Shown here piece after piece: positions 38,025 through 46,116 of a stretch of DNA of 64,000 bases. The position numbers were made by a program, and so were the translations under genes. Position 1 is the stretch's first letter, and every line of letters begins with the position of its first letter. Source of the stretch: JBQTKD01 sp052386455 (lineage in GTDB: Bacteria > Actinomycetota > Actinomycetes > Sporichthyales > Sporichthyaceae); the NCBI GenBank assembly GCA_052386455.1, contig JBQTKD010000058.1:1-64000 (forward strand), given 5' to 3'. The notes below the pieces were generated by a model, which did not search any database, had not been told where the DNA came from, and saw only the letters and a list, made by a program, of their open reading frames with translations.

Positions 38025-40747
38025 CGACCCGCCTCCTCGCTCTGAACGGTGCGCGTCTGCGCACCACATCCGGCCCGGTCTCCGTCCTTGGCCACACTCG
38101 AACACCGCGGCCCCGCCGGCGGCAGGGAGACCGCCGGTTCGAACCGCGCCCGCACCGTGGCGTCGGTGCCGTTCACCGTCACCGTGCAGCGCTTTCCGGC
38201 GGTCGAATCGCACCCGCTCCATCCGGCGAACCGCGACCCGGACCCCGCCACGGCAGTCAACGTGAACGTCGTCGACTCCGTCACCGTCTCCGTACAGTCC
38301 CCCGACGGCGGCGGTGCAGCGCAGGAGATCCCATCCGGTACGGACGTCACCGAACCGGTACCGGCTCCGGTCAACGCAACCGTCAGGGTGCCGGACGGTG
38401 GGTCGAGGGCGAACTCGGCCCCCACCGTCGCGCCCGCCGCCGTCAGCTGGAACGAGCACGTCTCGCCCGTGCACGCGTTGGAGAACCCGGTGAAGGTCGA
38501 GAGGGCACCTGCCGTCGCCGTCAGGTTCACCTGGCCGAGCGGCAGGGTCACGACGCACCCCGTGGCGTTCGTCGAGTCGTAGACGCAGTTCGGCCCGGAC
38601 GGACCGGTGACGGTGCCCGAGCCGTTCCCGGTCGGCATGATCGTCACCGTTGCGGTGTTCGGTGCGGCCGCGGTGAAGCTCGCGCCGACGGTCACGTTCG
38701 CCGTGCCCACCGTGAACATGCACGTCTGGTCGGTGCAACCGTCCGGCCCAGCGAATCCGGCGAAGCTCGAACCGCCGGTCGGGGCGGCGGCCAACGTCAC
38801 CGAGTCGCCCTGCAGGACCGTCTGCGTGCACACGTCGCCCGCAGCGGCCGGGGTGGAGCAGTCGAAGCCGGATCCGTCGACCCGGCCGGTTCCCGGCCCG
38901 GCCGGGGTGACCGTCACCGTGCGCGGCGTCCCGAAGCGCACCTCGATCGTCGTGTCGCCGGAGATCGTCTCCATGCACGGAGAAACCGTGCAGCCGGTGG
39001 AGGTGCGAAGAACCTGCCCGCTCGGCGGGAAGATCTCCAACCGCTGCGTCGTGCCCGTCGGCACCAGCAGGTCGCACGGATTCGGACTCACGCTCGTCCC
39101 GCCGCCCAGCGTGCACCCCGCCAACTGCTGGGTGCTGGTGGTCCCCCGGAACATCCGGACGGTCCCGGAACCGACGGCACCAGTGGTGGTGAGCGTCAGG
39201 ATGCTCGCGGGCAGCCGATCGAGCACCGCCACGCCCACGGCGGCGGTGACGTAGACCGAGTCGGCCACGATGGCCTCGGCGCTGGGCGAGGTCGTGGCGT
39301 CGGCCGGCGGCACGGAGACGATGTCGGAGGTTTGGCCGATGGCCCTCGCCGTCGCGCAGTCTTGCGCCCCCTGCGCACCGTCGCGCAGGCACCGCGCGAG
39401 TCGGCGCTTCTCGACGAGGGTGCCGTCGGTCGAGTTCCGGTCGAAGATCCCGACTCCGCCGCTGCCCGCTCCGCTGCCACCGGTTCCGAAGGTCCCGACG
39501 AGCACGGCAGAGCCGTCGTGGGCCATCGCGAGGGTCTGCAGGCCCGCCAAGCGCGGGTTGGCCGCGCAGTCGGTCGGCGGGGTGGCCAGTCCACTGATGC
39601 AGCCTGCCTCCGCGTCCTTCTGCGTGAGCGCACCGCCGGTGCCACGGTTGAAGACAGCGACGGCCAGGTCGCCGAACTGAGTCGCGCTGTAGACGTGAGA
39701 GCCGTCTGGAGATACCGCGACGGCCACCACCCTCGCCAGCCCACGCCCTGCGACACAGACCGTGCTCGCCGCGGTCGCAATGCAGCCCGTGCGGGTGAAC
39801 GGCGGAGTTTCGGAGCCGCGGGCGAAGGTGAGCAGGAACCCGTTGCTCTCGTTGGTCGCCGCCGCGTAGACCGAGCTGCCGTCCGGGGAGACCGCGACTC
39901 CGCGCACGAACGAGTTGCCGCTCGGCAGCGGACTGCAGCCCGCCTGCGGACCGAAGCACTGACCCACGGTCAGCGTGCCACCCGTGGCCTCGCGAGTCAG
40001 AAACTGCACTCCGGCCGACGAGGCCACCGCCAGGTAGGACCCGTCCGAGGGCATCGCCAGGGAAGGCTGCTCGCCCAGGCCCGGTGCGGGTCCAGTGCAC
40101 GAGTCGGGTGGCGAAGGCGTGCCCGCGGACACGCAGCCGCCCGCGCCGGCCTTGCGGGTCAACACGCCGGTGTCCAGATTTCGGTCGAAGACGAGCAGCC
40201 GTTGGCTGCGCCCCACGTAGAGGTGCTTGCCGTCCGGGGAAACCACCAGATCGGTGACGAAGAAGACGTCGGGGTCGGTGGCGCAACCGCTGCGCGAGCC
40301 GTCGAAAGCATCGGACAACCCGGCTTGGGTGATGCAGCCGGCCTCGCCGGGGAGCTGGGTCAGGCGGCCGTCCGCTTCGCGTTTGAAAATTGCGATGCCG
40401 ATTCCGCCGTTGCCGGTGTTGTTGCCGCCGACGTAGACGAATCGTCCGTCGGGCGAGGCGGCGACGTCCTGCGCGGCGGTGGTCGCCCGGCCGACGGTGC
40501 AGATGGGCGGCGTCCCGGTCACGGCTCCGTTGCTCGGGCTGGCGTGGCAACCGTCGGGGTTGAGCTTGCCGAACAGCGCGTCCCCGACCGCGGCCGAGGC
40601 CGGGGGTGCGGCGGCAACGACCGCGATGACCGAGACCGCTCCGGCGACCATGGCGAACGCCAGCGCCGAGGCCGTGGTCCGGCGACCTCTCCGTGGCCGC
40701 ACACTCGCGATCCCACGCGCCACGCCCCGTTTCGACAGCACGTCCAC
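38021..40747 (-). CDS. Large secreted beta-propeller protein with C-terminal Ig-like repeats
   Basis: 908 residues. A long signal region (about 1-50, ending PPASAAVG) precedes about six blades of a YVTN/lactonase-like beta-propeller (VAASPDGRFVYVGGNN, VVSPDGKHLYVGRSQ, VAVSPDGSSVYAAATNE, VAVSPDGSHVYSATQ). The second half has four beta repeats with paired cysteines and SxFAGWSG-type motifs, like divergent InlB B-repeats. It is cysteine-rich. GGGAGG stands 5 bases before GTG 40747. No anchor seen. A role in surface binding or an enzyme propeller is possible but unproven. It is co-translated with the small secreted protein downstream. Confidence 0.85.
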   Translation of the reverse strand: MDVLSKRGVARGIASVRPRRGRRTTASALAFAMVAGAVSVIAVVAAAPPASAAVGDALFGKLNPDGCHASPSNGAVTGTPPICTVGRATTAAQDVAASPDGRFVYVGGNNTGNGGIGIAIFKREADGRLTQLPGEAGCITQAGLSDAFDGSRSGCATDPDVFFVTDLVVSPDGKHLYVGRSQRLLVFDRNLDTGVLTRKAGAGGCVSAGTPSPPDSCTGPAPGLGEQPSLAMPSDGSYLAVASSAGVQFLTREATGGTLTVGQCFGPQAGCSPLPSGNSFVRGVAVSPDGSSVYAAATNESNGFLLTFARGSETPPFTRTGCIATAASTVCVAGRGLARVVAVAVSPDGSHVYSATQFGDLAVAVFNRGTGGALTQKDAEAGCISGLATPPTDCAANPRLAGLQTLAMAHDGSAVLVGTFGTGGSGAGSGGVGIFDRNSTDGTLVEKRRLARCLRDGAQGAQDCATARAIGQTSDIVSVPPADATTSPSAEAIVADSVYVTAAVGVAVLDRLPASILTLTTTGAVGSGTVRMFRGTTSTQQLAGCTLGGGTSVSPNPCDLLVPTGTTQRLEIFPPSGQVLRTSTGCTVSPCMETISGDTTIEVRFGTPRTVTVTPAGPGTGRVDGSGFDCSTPAAAGDVCTQTVLQGDSVTLAAAPTGGSSFAGFAGPDGCTDQTCMFTVGTANVTVGASFTAAAPNTATVTIMPTGNGSGTVTGPSGPNCVYDSTNATGCVVTLPLGQVNLTATAGALSTFTGFSNACTGETCSFQLTAAGATVGAEFALDPPSGTLTVALTGAGTGSVTSVPDGISCAAPPPSGDCTETVTESTTFTLTAVAGSGSRFAGWSGCDSTAGKRCTVTVNGTDATVRARFEPAVSLPPAGPRCSSVAKDGDRAGCGAQTRTVQSEEAGR

Positions 40748-40841
40748 TTGTGCCTCCCTGACAGCCCCGCGTCGCGGCCGGTCGGACGCCGGCCGGCTTC
40801 TACCTCGGGACTGTGGCCAGGGCACCGTGGCGCAGGCGTAG

Positions 40842-41051
40842 CGCAGAGGCCGTCCCATTGGTCCGATCGCAGGAGATCGGGGACGGGGTTCGCCCGATCG
40901 GCTCAGGGCCCGCCAGTCCCTGCCGGTGTCAGCGGGCGTCTGGTCGGCGCGGCGCGGTGCGTATCGACTGCTCTACCGGCTGCGCGACGACACCCGCGAA
41001 CTTTTCGTCCTTCGAGTCGAGCACCGCACCGACGTCCACCGCCCTCGCTGA
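40842..41051 (+). pseudogene. RelE-type toxin remnant
   Basis: No start codon or 5' half is present, but the plus frame ending at the TGA of 41049-41051 reads WSARRGAYRLLYRLRDD then FVLRVEHRTDVHRPR, the C-terminal half of RelE/ParE-family mRNA interferases with their RGxYR core and HR-V-R end. GPIAG further upstream in frame may be older remains. An in-frame TAG lies at 40839. The rest of the 40748-41142 gap shows nothing else I can identify. It is a decayed member of the toxin-antitoxin cluster that follows. Confidence 0.65.
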
Positions 41052-41142
41052 AGCGTTCCGGCGACGCAGGTCGATGCTCGCCCCGGACGTCGTAGCCCGG
41101 CGGCCAACCGAGGTGCGCCGCTGGATCGGAGGCGCCCGGCGA

Positions 41143-41568
41143 TCACGAATCGACCGATGAAACCGGGACGGCCACGACCTCGAGCAGCTCTTCGAGCCCA
41201 GCGAAGTCGTCCGGGTTGGTCGTGTAGAGCGGCAACTCGTTCGCGGCTGCGACCGCCGCGATCATCAGGTCCGCGACCCGGGCACGCGGAGTTCGTCCGA
41301 GGGCCGCAACGGCGGCGCTGGCCCGGCCGAAGATCCGCGCGGCTTCGGCGTCGAAGGGCAGCGGATCGAACTCCGACTCGGCGCGCTGCAGGAGCCCGGT
41401 CCGACGTGCACGTTCGGCTTCGGCCCCCGGTCCGGGCGCAACGACGAGCGGTCCCGCGGAGAGCTCGGCGAGGGTGATCGCGCTGATCGCGGCCTCGTCC
41501 GGCAACGCGGAATCGGCGATTCGTCGGCGCAGGATCAGCACGTTCGTGTCCAGCAGTCCGCGCTTCAC
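41143..41568 (-). CDS. VapC-type PIN-domain toxin
   Basis: 141 residues. Signature: KRGLLDTNVLILRRR with the first Asp, ISAITLAELSAGPLV with the Glu, RVADLMIAAVAAANELPLYT and TNPDDFAGLE. GTG 41568 overlaps the stop of its antitoxin (GTGA). Closest in pattern to Mycobacterium VapC toxins with the AELSAGP block. Confidence 0.92.
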   Translation of the reverse strand: MKRGLLDTNVLILRRRIADSALPDEAAISAITLAELSAGPLVVAPGPGAEAERARRTGLLQRAESEFDPLPFDAEAARIFGRASAAVAALGRTPRARVADLMIAAVAAANELPLYTTNPDDFAGLEELLEVVAVPVSSVDS

Positions 41569-41876
41569 TGCGCGTACGGGTCCGCGAACCCGTTGTCGAC
41601 CACTGCCTCGCGGTCCGCCCGAAACTGCGCCGGATCGACGTCCGGCGCCGTCCGCGAACCGGCGACGAACTTCGCCCGCGACACGAACTGCCGGCGCACC
41701 CGCAGCGCATCGGCGACGTCGGCGTGCTCGTGGAGTCGCTCGTAGTCCTCCAGGCCGATGATCACCGCCACCTCGCGCCCGTTGTCGGTGATCACGACCT
41801 CGTGCCCGGTGAAGGCGACGTCGCGCACGATGGCTCCGAGCCGGTCGCGCAGCTCGCGCAGGCTGACGGTACTCAT
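41565..41876 (-). CDS. Phd/YefM-type antitoxin
   Basis: 103 residues from ATG 41876. The N-terminal block TVSLRELRDRLGAIVRDVAF, HEVVITDNGREVAVIIGLED and YERL is the Phd/YefM DNA-binding fold. The C-terminal half (VDPAQFRADREAVVDNGFAD) would bind VapC. The longer frame to 41933 overlaps the divergent promoter and was not used. It is transcribed away from mazEF, from a 73-base shared region. Confidence 0.88.
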   Translation of the reverse strand: MSTVSLRELRDRLGAIVRDVAFTGHEVVITDNGREVAVIIGLEDYERLHEHADVADALRVRRQFVSRAKFVAGSRTAPDVDPAQFRADREAVVDNGFADPYAQ

Positions 41877-41949
41877 GTTCCACGATGGTACACCGTCGCC
41901 ATTCGTCGATCGTGTAGAACATTCGTTGAACACCGGTTAGCATCGTTGC

Positions 41950-42150
41950 ATGCCTGCACCGATCGGCTTCCGCCCCACCGCCGAAGACGAGCGCATCCTG
42001 CGCGAGGCCGCCCGCGAGGGCGAGACCACCTCGGACACGCTGCGCAGAGCACTGCGACTGCTCGACCACGAACGGTGGCTCGTGCAGTTCCGCGCAGACG
42101 CCGAGACGATCAAGGACGAGGACGTCAACGCCGAGCCCGAAGCCTGGTGA
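41950..42150 (+). CDS. MazE-like ribbon-helix-helix antitoxin
   Basis: 66 residues. IGFRPTAEDERILREAAREG and TTSDTLRRALRLLDHERWL suggest a ribbon-helix-helix DNA-binding part, and the acidic tail (DEDVNAEPEAW) would inhibit the toxin. Its stop overlaps the toxin start (GTGA). Confidence 0.85.
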   Translation: MPAPIGFRPTAEDERILREAAREGETTSDTLRRALRLLDHERWLVQFRADAETIKDEDVNAEPEAW

Positions 42151-42488
42151 TCCGCGGGGCCGTCTACCGGATCGACCTCGGTCGCCCCCGCAGCCACGAG
42201 CAGGGCGGCAGACGCCTCGGCCTGGTCGTGTCCCCGTCGGACTCGCCGCTCTCCGTCGCGACCGTGATCCCCACCTCCACCTCGGCCGGCCCCTCCATTC
42301 ACCGTCCCGAAGTCGAGATCGCCGGTCGCGCGACGCGACTGCTGGTGGAGCAGGTCCGTTCGATCGACGTCGCCTACGTCGTGGGCGACCCGGTCGACTA
42401 TCTGACGCGCGATCAGCTCGCCGAAGTGGAGCGCGCCCTGGCCCACTACCTCGGCGTCGCGGACGTTTCCCCACGACGATCGACCTGA
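42147..42488 (+). CDS. MazF/PemK-type endoribonuclease toxin
   Basis: 113 residues. MazF signature: IRGAVYRIDLGRPRSHEQGG, RRLGLVVSPSDSPLSVATVI, PTSTSAGPSIHRPEVEI, LLVEQVRSIDV and LTRDQLAEVERALAHYLGV. It cuts mRNA at short sequences when its antitoxin is lost. GTG 42147 is coupled to the antitoxin stop. Confidence 0.92.
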   Translation: MIRGAVYRIDLGRPRSHEQGGRRLGLVVSPSDSPLSVATVIPTSTSAGPSIHRPEVEIAGRATRLLVEQVRSIDVAYVVGDPVDYLTRDQLAEVERALAHYLGVADVSPRRST

Positions 42489-42493
42489 CTCGC

Positions 42494-42534
42494 GCCGTTC
42501 GGGGGAACCCGGGAGCGGGGCTCCCCCGAACGGC
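42494..42534. terminator. Strong hairpin between mazF and the SARP gene
   Basis: Perfect 13-bp arms GCCGTTCGGGGGA and TCCCCCGAACGGC with a 15-base GC-rich loop, placed exactly between the convergent stops at 42488 and 42535. Likely a bidirectional terminator, without a T-run. Confidence 0.75.
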
Positions 42535-43296
42535 TCAGGCGAGCAGGGCCGCGTCGCCGCGCAGCACCTGCGTCTGGACCTTGCGCAGGGCCGGACCGGG
42601 TTCCAGGCCGGCCAACGTCAACATCGCCTCGCGCGCCTGGCCGTACGCGGCCAGCGCCGCGGCGGGACGGCCCTGCCGGTAGCGCGCAAGCATCAACTGC
42701 GCCCACGCCCGCTCGCGCAGCGGATCGGCGGCGAGCACGTCCTCGAGCCGATCGGCGGCGGCGTCGACGCGCCCGAGCGTCAGCTCGGCGCCGGCGAGGT
42801 CCTCGCACGCGGCGAGCCGGGCGTCGTCCAGGCGGCGGGCATGGCCGCGCAGTTCGGGGTAGTACGCCTCGTCGCCGAAGGCGGGGCCGCGCCACAGCGC
42901 CAGGGCGCCGGCGAACTGGTGCACCGCGGCGCGGGTCTCGCCGCGTTCGAGCAGTGCCCGCCCGGCGGCGACGCCGGCGTCGAACCGGACCGCGTCCACG
43001 GCGGAGGCCGCCACGTCCAACGTCCACCCGTGCGGGTCGCTGCGCAGCACCTCGGGCGCGGCCCCGGCATTCTCGACGGCTCGGCGCAGCCGGTACACCA
43101 GGCTGCGTATCGTCGCGCGGGCCGTCGGCGGCGGTGCGTCGCCCCACAGGAACCCCGCCAGCTGACGGTGCGTCACCGTGCGGCCCGCGTTCAGCCCGAG
43201 GGCGGCGAGCAGCACGCGTTGGTGGGCGCTGCCCGGGGACACGTCCGCCCCGGCCCACAGGAGCGGCGGACCCAACAGGAAAATCTCTACCTCCAC
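42535..43296 (-). CDS. Short SARP-type transcriptional regulator (BTAD)
   Basis: 253 residues, only the winged helix plus BTAD. The DNA-binding part has HQRVLLAALGLNAGRTVTHR, QLAGFLWGDAPPPTARATIR and SLVYRLRRAVE, followed by BTAD helices with LALWRGPAFGDEAYYPELRG and ADPLRERAWAQLMLARYRQG. Small SARPs usually activate secondary-metabolite or secretion genes, but no biosynthetic cluster is seen here. GTG 43296 has GGAGGAGG 8 bases upstream. The long frame upstream is not coding in this phase. Confidence 0.88.
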   Translation of the reverse strand: MEVEIFLLGPPLLWAGADVSPGSAHQRVLLAALGLNAGRTVTHRQLAGFLWGDAPPPTARATIRSLVYRLRRAVENAGAAPEVLRSDPHGWTLDVAASAVDAVRFDAGVAAGRALLERGETRAAVHQFAGALALWRGPAFGDEAYYPELRGHARRLDDARLAACEDLAGAELTLGRVDAAADRLEDVLAADPLRERAWAQLMLARYRQGRPAAALAAYGQAREAMLTLAGLEPGPALRKVQTQVLRGDAALLA

Positions 43297-43453
43297 GCCG
43301 CCGACCTCCTCCCCCATCCCCGTGCTCGGCCGACGGACGCTACGACGCTTCGGATGCGACCGGATTGAAATCGGTGGGTACGAGCAGCGAGGCTGCCGTT
43401 CGCCGGACCGCGAAACATCCATCCAAAGGCTGATATCGCCGGCTCGACGGCGG

Positions 43454-44287
43454 CTACGGAGACCGGAACAGCGTGGGGAACACAAGACCCAGCCACGGCT
43501 TGCGCCCCCAGGCGAGGATCCGACCGCGCAGCGCGGGATGCCAGGCACCCGTCCGCCCGTACACCACCAGCAGCAGCGCGACCGGGTCCCCGGCGACGTA
43601 GCAGTCCGAGCCGCGTCCGGGCTCCACCGGCCCGATGCGCACGGCGCCGTCGGCGATGTCGAACACCGCACGGGTGCCCTCGCCGCGCAGCCGAATGTCC
43701 ACCCGCGCCCGGCGATCGCCCGCGGCAGTCGGATCGAAGGCCATCGGCACGACGGGCAGCACACCTCGGAAGATCGAATGGGCGGCCGGAGCGGGAATCG
43801 TCCACGGCCTGCGGTGGCGCCGGGCGACGTCGAAGCCGTGCACCCAGAACTCGCCGGCGACCGTGGCGACCAGCGAGGAGACCGGTACGCACATGTCGGC
43901 GTGCCAGAACGCCCGGGCGTCCGGCGCGCCGGCGAGCACCGCACTCGAGAAGCGTTCGACGCCCGCGCGCAGGCTGGACTCGAGGTCCTCGCGGCTGCGC
44001 GCGGCCACCTCGGCGAGCTTCGCGGCGGTCCACGGCGGCATCTGCGACCAGTCGCGAATCGGCGAGCGGCCACCCTCGACGAGATCCCGGTAGCACTCGA
44101 GCATCGCCACGACGTGGGCGGCCACCTCGCGCACCGTCCACTCGCCCCCGCCGGGCACGTCGAGGTCGTCGATCGAGCGCAGCAGGGCACCGAAACGCGC
44201 GGCCCCGTCGCGCAGTTCCGCGATCCCCCGTTCGCGGTCGGCGGGGCGCAGGCTCGGGGCGTCCAGCGCCGACAGATCCGATCCCAC
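43454..44287 (-). CDS. DinB/MDMPI-type protein with C-terminal SCP2-like domain
   Basis: 277 residues. The N-terminal four-helix DinB/mycothiol-dependent maleylpyruvate-isomerase fold has metal-type histidines in EWTVREVAAHVVAMLECYRD and GEFWVHGFDVARRH. The C-terminal part (about 180-277) with DIADGAVRIGPVEPG and VAGDPVALLLVVYGR is like the sterol-carrier-type domain often fused to it. GTG 44287 was chosen for GGAGG just upstream. The longer frame to 44332 runs into the operator. It is divergent from, and probably repressed by, the PadR protein. Substrate unknown. Confidence 0.82.
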   Translation of the reverse strand: MGSDLSALDAPSLRPADRERGIAELRDGAARFGALLRSIDDLDVPGGGEWTVREVAAHVVAMLECYRDLVEGGRSPIRDWSQMPPWTAAKLAEVAARSREDLESSLRAGVERFSSAVLAGAPDARAFWHADMCVPVSSLVATVAGEFWVHGFDVARRHRRPWTIPAPAAHSIFRGVLPVVPMAFDPTAAGDRRARVDIRLRGEGTRAVFDIADGAVRIGPVEPGRGSDCYVAGDPVALLLVVYGRTGAWHPALRGRILAWGRKPWLGLVFPTLFRSP

Positions 44288-44310
44288 GGCGTCCTCCACA
44301 ACTCGGCAAT

Positions 44311-44350
44311 ACTCCGGCACCGGAGTAAACAACTACTCCGGTGCCGGAGT
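44311..44350. promoter_or_regulatory. Twin palindromic operator of the PadR regulator
   Basis: ACTCCGGCACCGGAGT (44311-44326) and its exact reverse complement (44335-44350) with 8 bases between. Each is a near-perfect dyad. The block lies in the 76-base region between the divergent MDMPI-type and PadR genes, an ideal site for one PadR dimer at each palindrome. Confidence 0.85.
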
Positions 44351-44363
44351 AAAGTCCAGCATC

Positions 44364-45041
44364 GTGGAGAAGGACCTTCCGATCACCTCGTACGCCGTGC
44401 TCGGCCTGCTCGCCATGCGGAGCTGGACCGGCTACGAACTCGCGCAGCAGTCCCGGCGCACCCTGCAGCACTTCTGGCCCAAGGAGGACAGCGTTCTCTA
44501 CGAGGAGCCGCGCCGGCTCGTGCGGCTCGGCTACGCCACCTCCACCGAGGATCGGGCGGGTGGGCGCGCCCGCAATCGCTACGCGATCACCGACGCCGGC
44601 CGCGCCGCCCTCACCACCTGGCTGGCCCAGCCCTCCACCCAGGCCCCGCGCCTGGTCATGGAGCAGGTCGTGCGGATGATGCTCGCCGCGCAGGGCACCC
44701 CCGAGGACATGCTGCGCGAACTGCTCGTCGTTCGAGCCTGGGCGAGCGAGCGCATGGACACGATGCTCGGAATCTCGCGGGCGATCCTCGCCGGCGAGTC
44801 GGCCTTCCCCGACCGCGATCACATCAACACCCTCGGCTGCTCGTTCTTTCTCGACGTCTACGCGGCGGTCCTGCAGTGGTCGGTCCTGGCCGAACGCGAA
44901 GTGCGGGCCTGGCCGGGCGCCTCCGGTTTCCCTGCCGCGCCGGGCAGCCTGGCGATGCTCGCTGCGGCGGTGGAACGGGCCGACGCGGCCCGTGCCGCCG
45001 CGGCTCAGGCCCCGAGGCGCGCGGCTCCCCCGGCGATGTAG
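44364..45041 (+). CDS. PadR-family transcriptional regulator
   Basis: 225 residues. The PadR winged helix opens it (ITSYAVLGLLAMRSWTGYEL, SVLYEEPRRLVRLGYATSTE and NRYAITDAGRAALTTWLAQP), followed by a helical dimerisation domain. It probably represses its own gene and the divergent MDMPI-type gene through the twin palindromes. The 3' end overlaps the convergent cupin gene by 37 bases. Confidence 0.93.
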   Translation: MEKDLPITSYAVLGLLAMRSWTGYELAQQSRRTLQHFWPKEDSVLYEEPRRLVRLGYATSTEDRAGGRARNRYAITDAGRAALTTWLAQPSTQAPRLVMEQVVRMMLAAQGTPEDMLRELLVVRAWASERMDTMLGISRAILAGESAFPDRDHINTLGCSFFLDVYAAVLQWSVLAEREVRAWPGASGFPAAPGSLAMLAAAVERADAARAAAAQAPRRAAPPAM

Positions 45042-45553
45042 GCGATGGGGCCGACTCCTTGGGCATCGGCGAGGGTGTCGGCCAGGTGCCGCAACAGGAC
45101 GGCGTCCAGGATCGAGTGGAACGTCCCGTCCTCGTTGAAGTTGACGTTCGCACCCTCGACGCGCACGAACACGACCGTGTCCTCGGCATTGGTCGCGGGC
45201 ACCGTCAGCGTGTGCACCGAGCCGCCCGGTTCGAAGAGATACGAGCCCGCGGTCTGCACCTCGTCGGGGTACTCGACGTAGTTCCAGGAGCCCTGCAGCG
45301 TCAGTACCTCGGCCGTCCCGGTGTGGTAGTGCAGCGGGATGACGGTGCCGGGCACCAGGGTCACCAGCACGGTCCAGCAACCGGCCTCCAGATCCAGGCG
45401 CAGTGGCTTGAAGTGCACGCCGGGGCCGATCGCGTCGGTCAGCAGGGGAATGTCGCGTTCGTTGACGGTCAGCAACTCCGTCTGCGGCAGGGCGACGAAC
45501 GGCAGGGCTGCGCCACGTCGCGTCGTGGCCGGAGCGGGGGCGGTGGTGGTCAT
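45005..45553 (-). CDS. Cupin protein, dihydroxyacetophenone-dioxygenase-like
   Basis: 182 residues. A single cupin with metal-type residues in VIPLHYHTGTAEVLTLQGSW and GSYLFEPGGSVHTLTV, the pattern of the 2,4'-dihydroxyacetophenone dioxygenase family. ATG 45553 follows GAGG. The true substrate is unknown. It is followed upstream (26 bases) by the SnoaL-like gene on the same strand. Confidence 0.82.
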   Translation of the reverse strand: MTTTAPAPATTRRGAALPFVALPQTELLTVNERDIPLLTDAIGPGVHFKPLRLDLEAGCWTVLVTLVPGTVIPLHYHTGTAEVLTLQGSWNYVEYPDEVQTAGSYLFEPGGSVHTLTVPATNAEDTVVFVRVEGANVNFNEDGTFHSILDAVLLRHLADTLADAQGVGPIAYIAGGAARLGA

Positions 45554-45579
45554 GGAATCGCCTCGTGTCGTAGTGGTGG

Positions 45580-45993
45580 TCAGAGCAGGTCGACGCCGAG
45601 TTGGCGGTTGAGCCCGAGCCCGTCCCAGGCGACGGTCATCTCGCAGATGCGGCCGTCCCGGAACGTGTAGATGCCGATGCCCTCCACCGAGAACTTCCGG
45701 CCGGTGGGCGGTTGCCCGCCGATCTCGCCCTCGTGCGTTCCGCTGAGCACAAATCGAGTGACGACGCGGTCGCCCGCCGCCAGGTGCTCGATCGCCGTCA
45801 TGGTGATGTCGGGGACCGCCGCCCAGTAGGCACGGGACATCGCCACGTAGCCCGCCAGGCCGGTGCCGGGATCGACGTTGGGGTCGCGGTCGACGAAGTC
45901 CTCGGTCAGGAATTCGGCGGCCCGGTCGGCGTTCTGGGCATTCCAGTAGTCCTGGTAGGCCCCATCGACGATCGCCGTCAGCGTTGCGGACAT
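45580..45993 (-). CDS. SnoaL-like/ester cyclase family protein
   Basis: 137 residues, a NTF2/SnoaL-like alpha+beta barrel: YQDYWNAQNADRAAEFLTED, VDRDPNVDPGTGLAGYVAMS, FRDGRICEMTVAWDGLGLNR. Such proteins act as cyclases, isomerases or binding proteins in secondary metabolism. ATG 45993 has GGAGG 4 bases upstream. It forms an operon with the cupin gene and is divergent from the large LuxR gene. Confidence 0.85.
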   Translation of the reverse strand: MSATLTAIVDGAYQDYWNAQNADRAAEFLTEDFVDRDPNVDPGTGLAGYVAMSRAYWAAVPDITMTAIEHLAAGDRVVTRFVLSGTHEGEIGGQPPTGRKFSVEGIGIYTFRDGRICEMTVAWDGLGLNRQLGVDLL

Positions 45994-46116
45994 TGCTCCT
46001 CCGTCTCGGTCGTTCGGCCGAGGCCAGCGTCGCGCGGCCGGATGGACCGGCGGATCCGTGCGATCTACGGGTTGCGCACGGAGGCGCACGGGTTCCACGC
46101 GCGGCAGAATCTCCGC

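Noticed and set aside
45601..46116. Upstream extension of the large LuxR frame to 45601.
   Set aside because: This part is antisense to the SnoaL-like gene and lacks a start signal; GTG 46117 gives the HTH directly.
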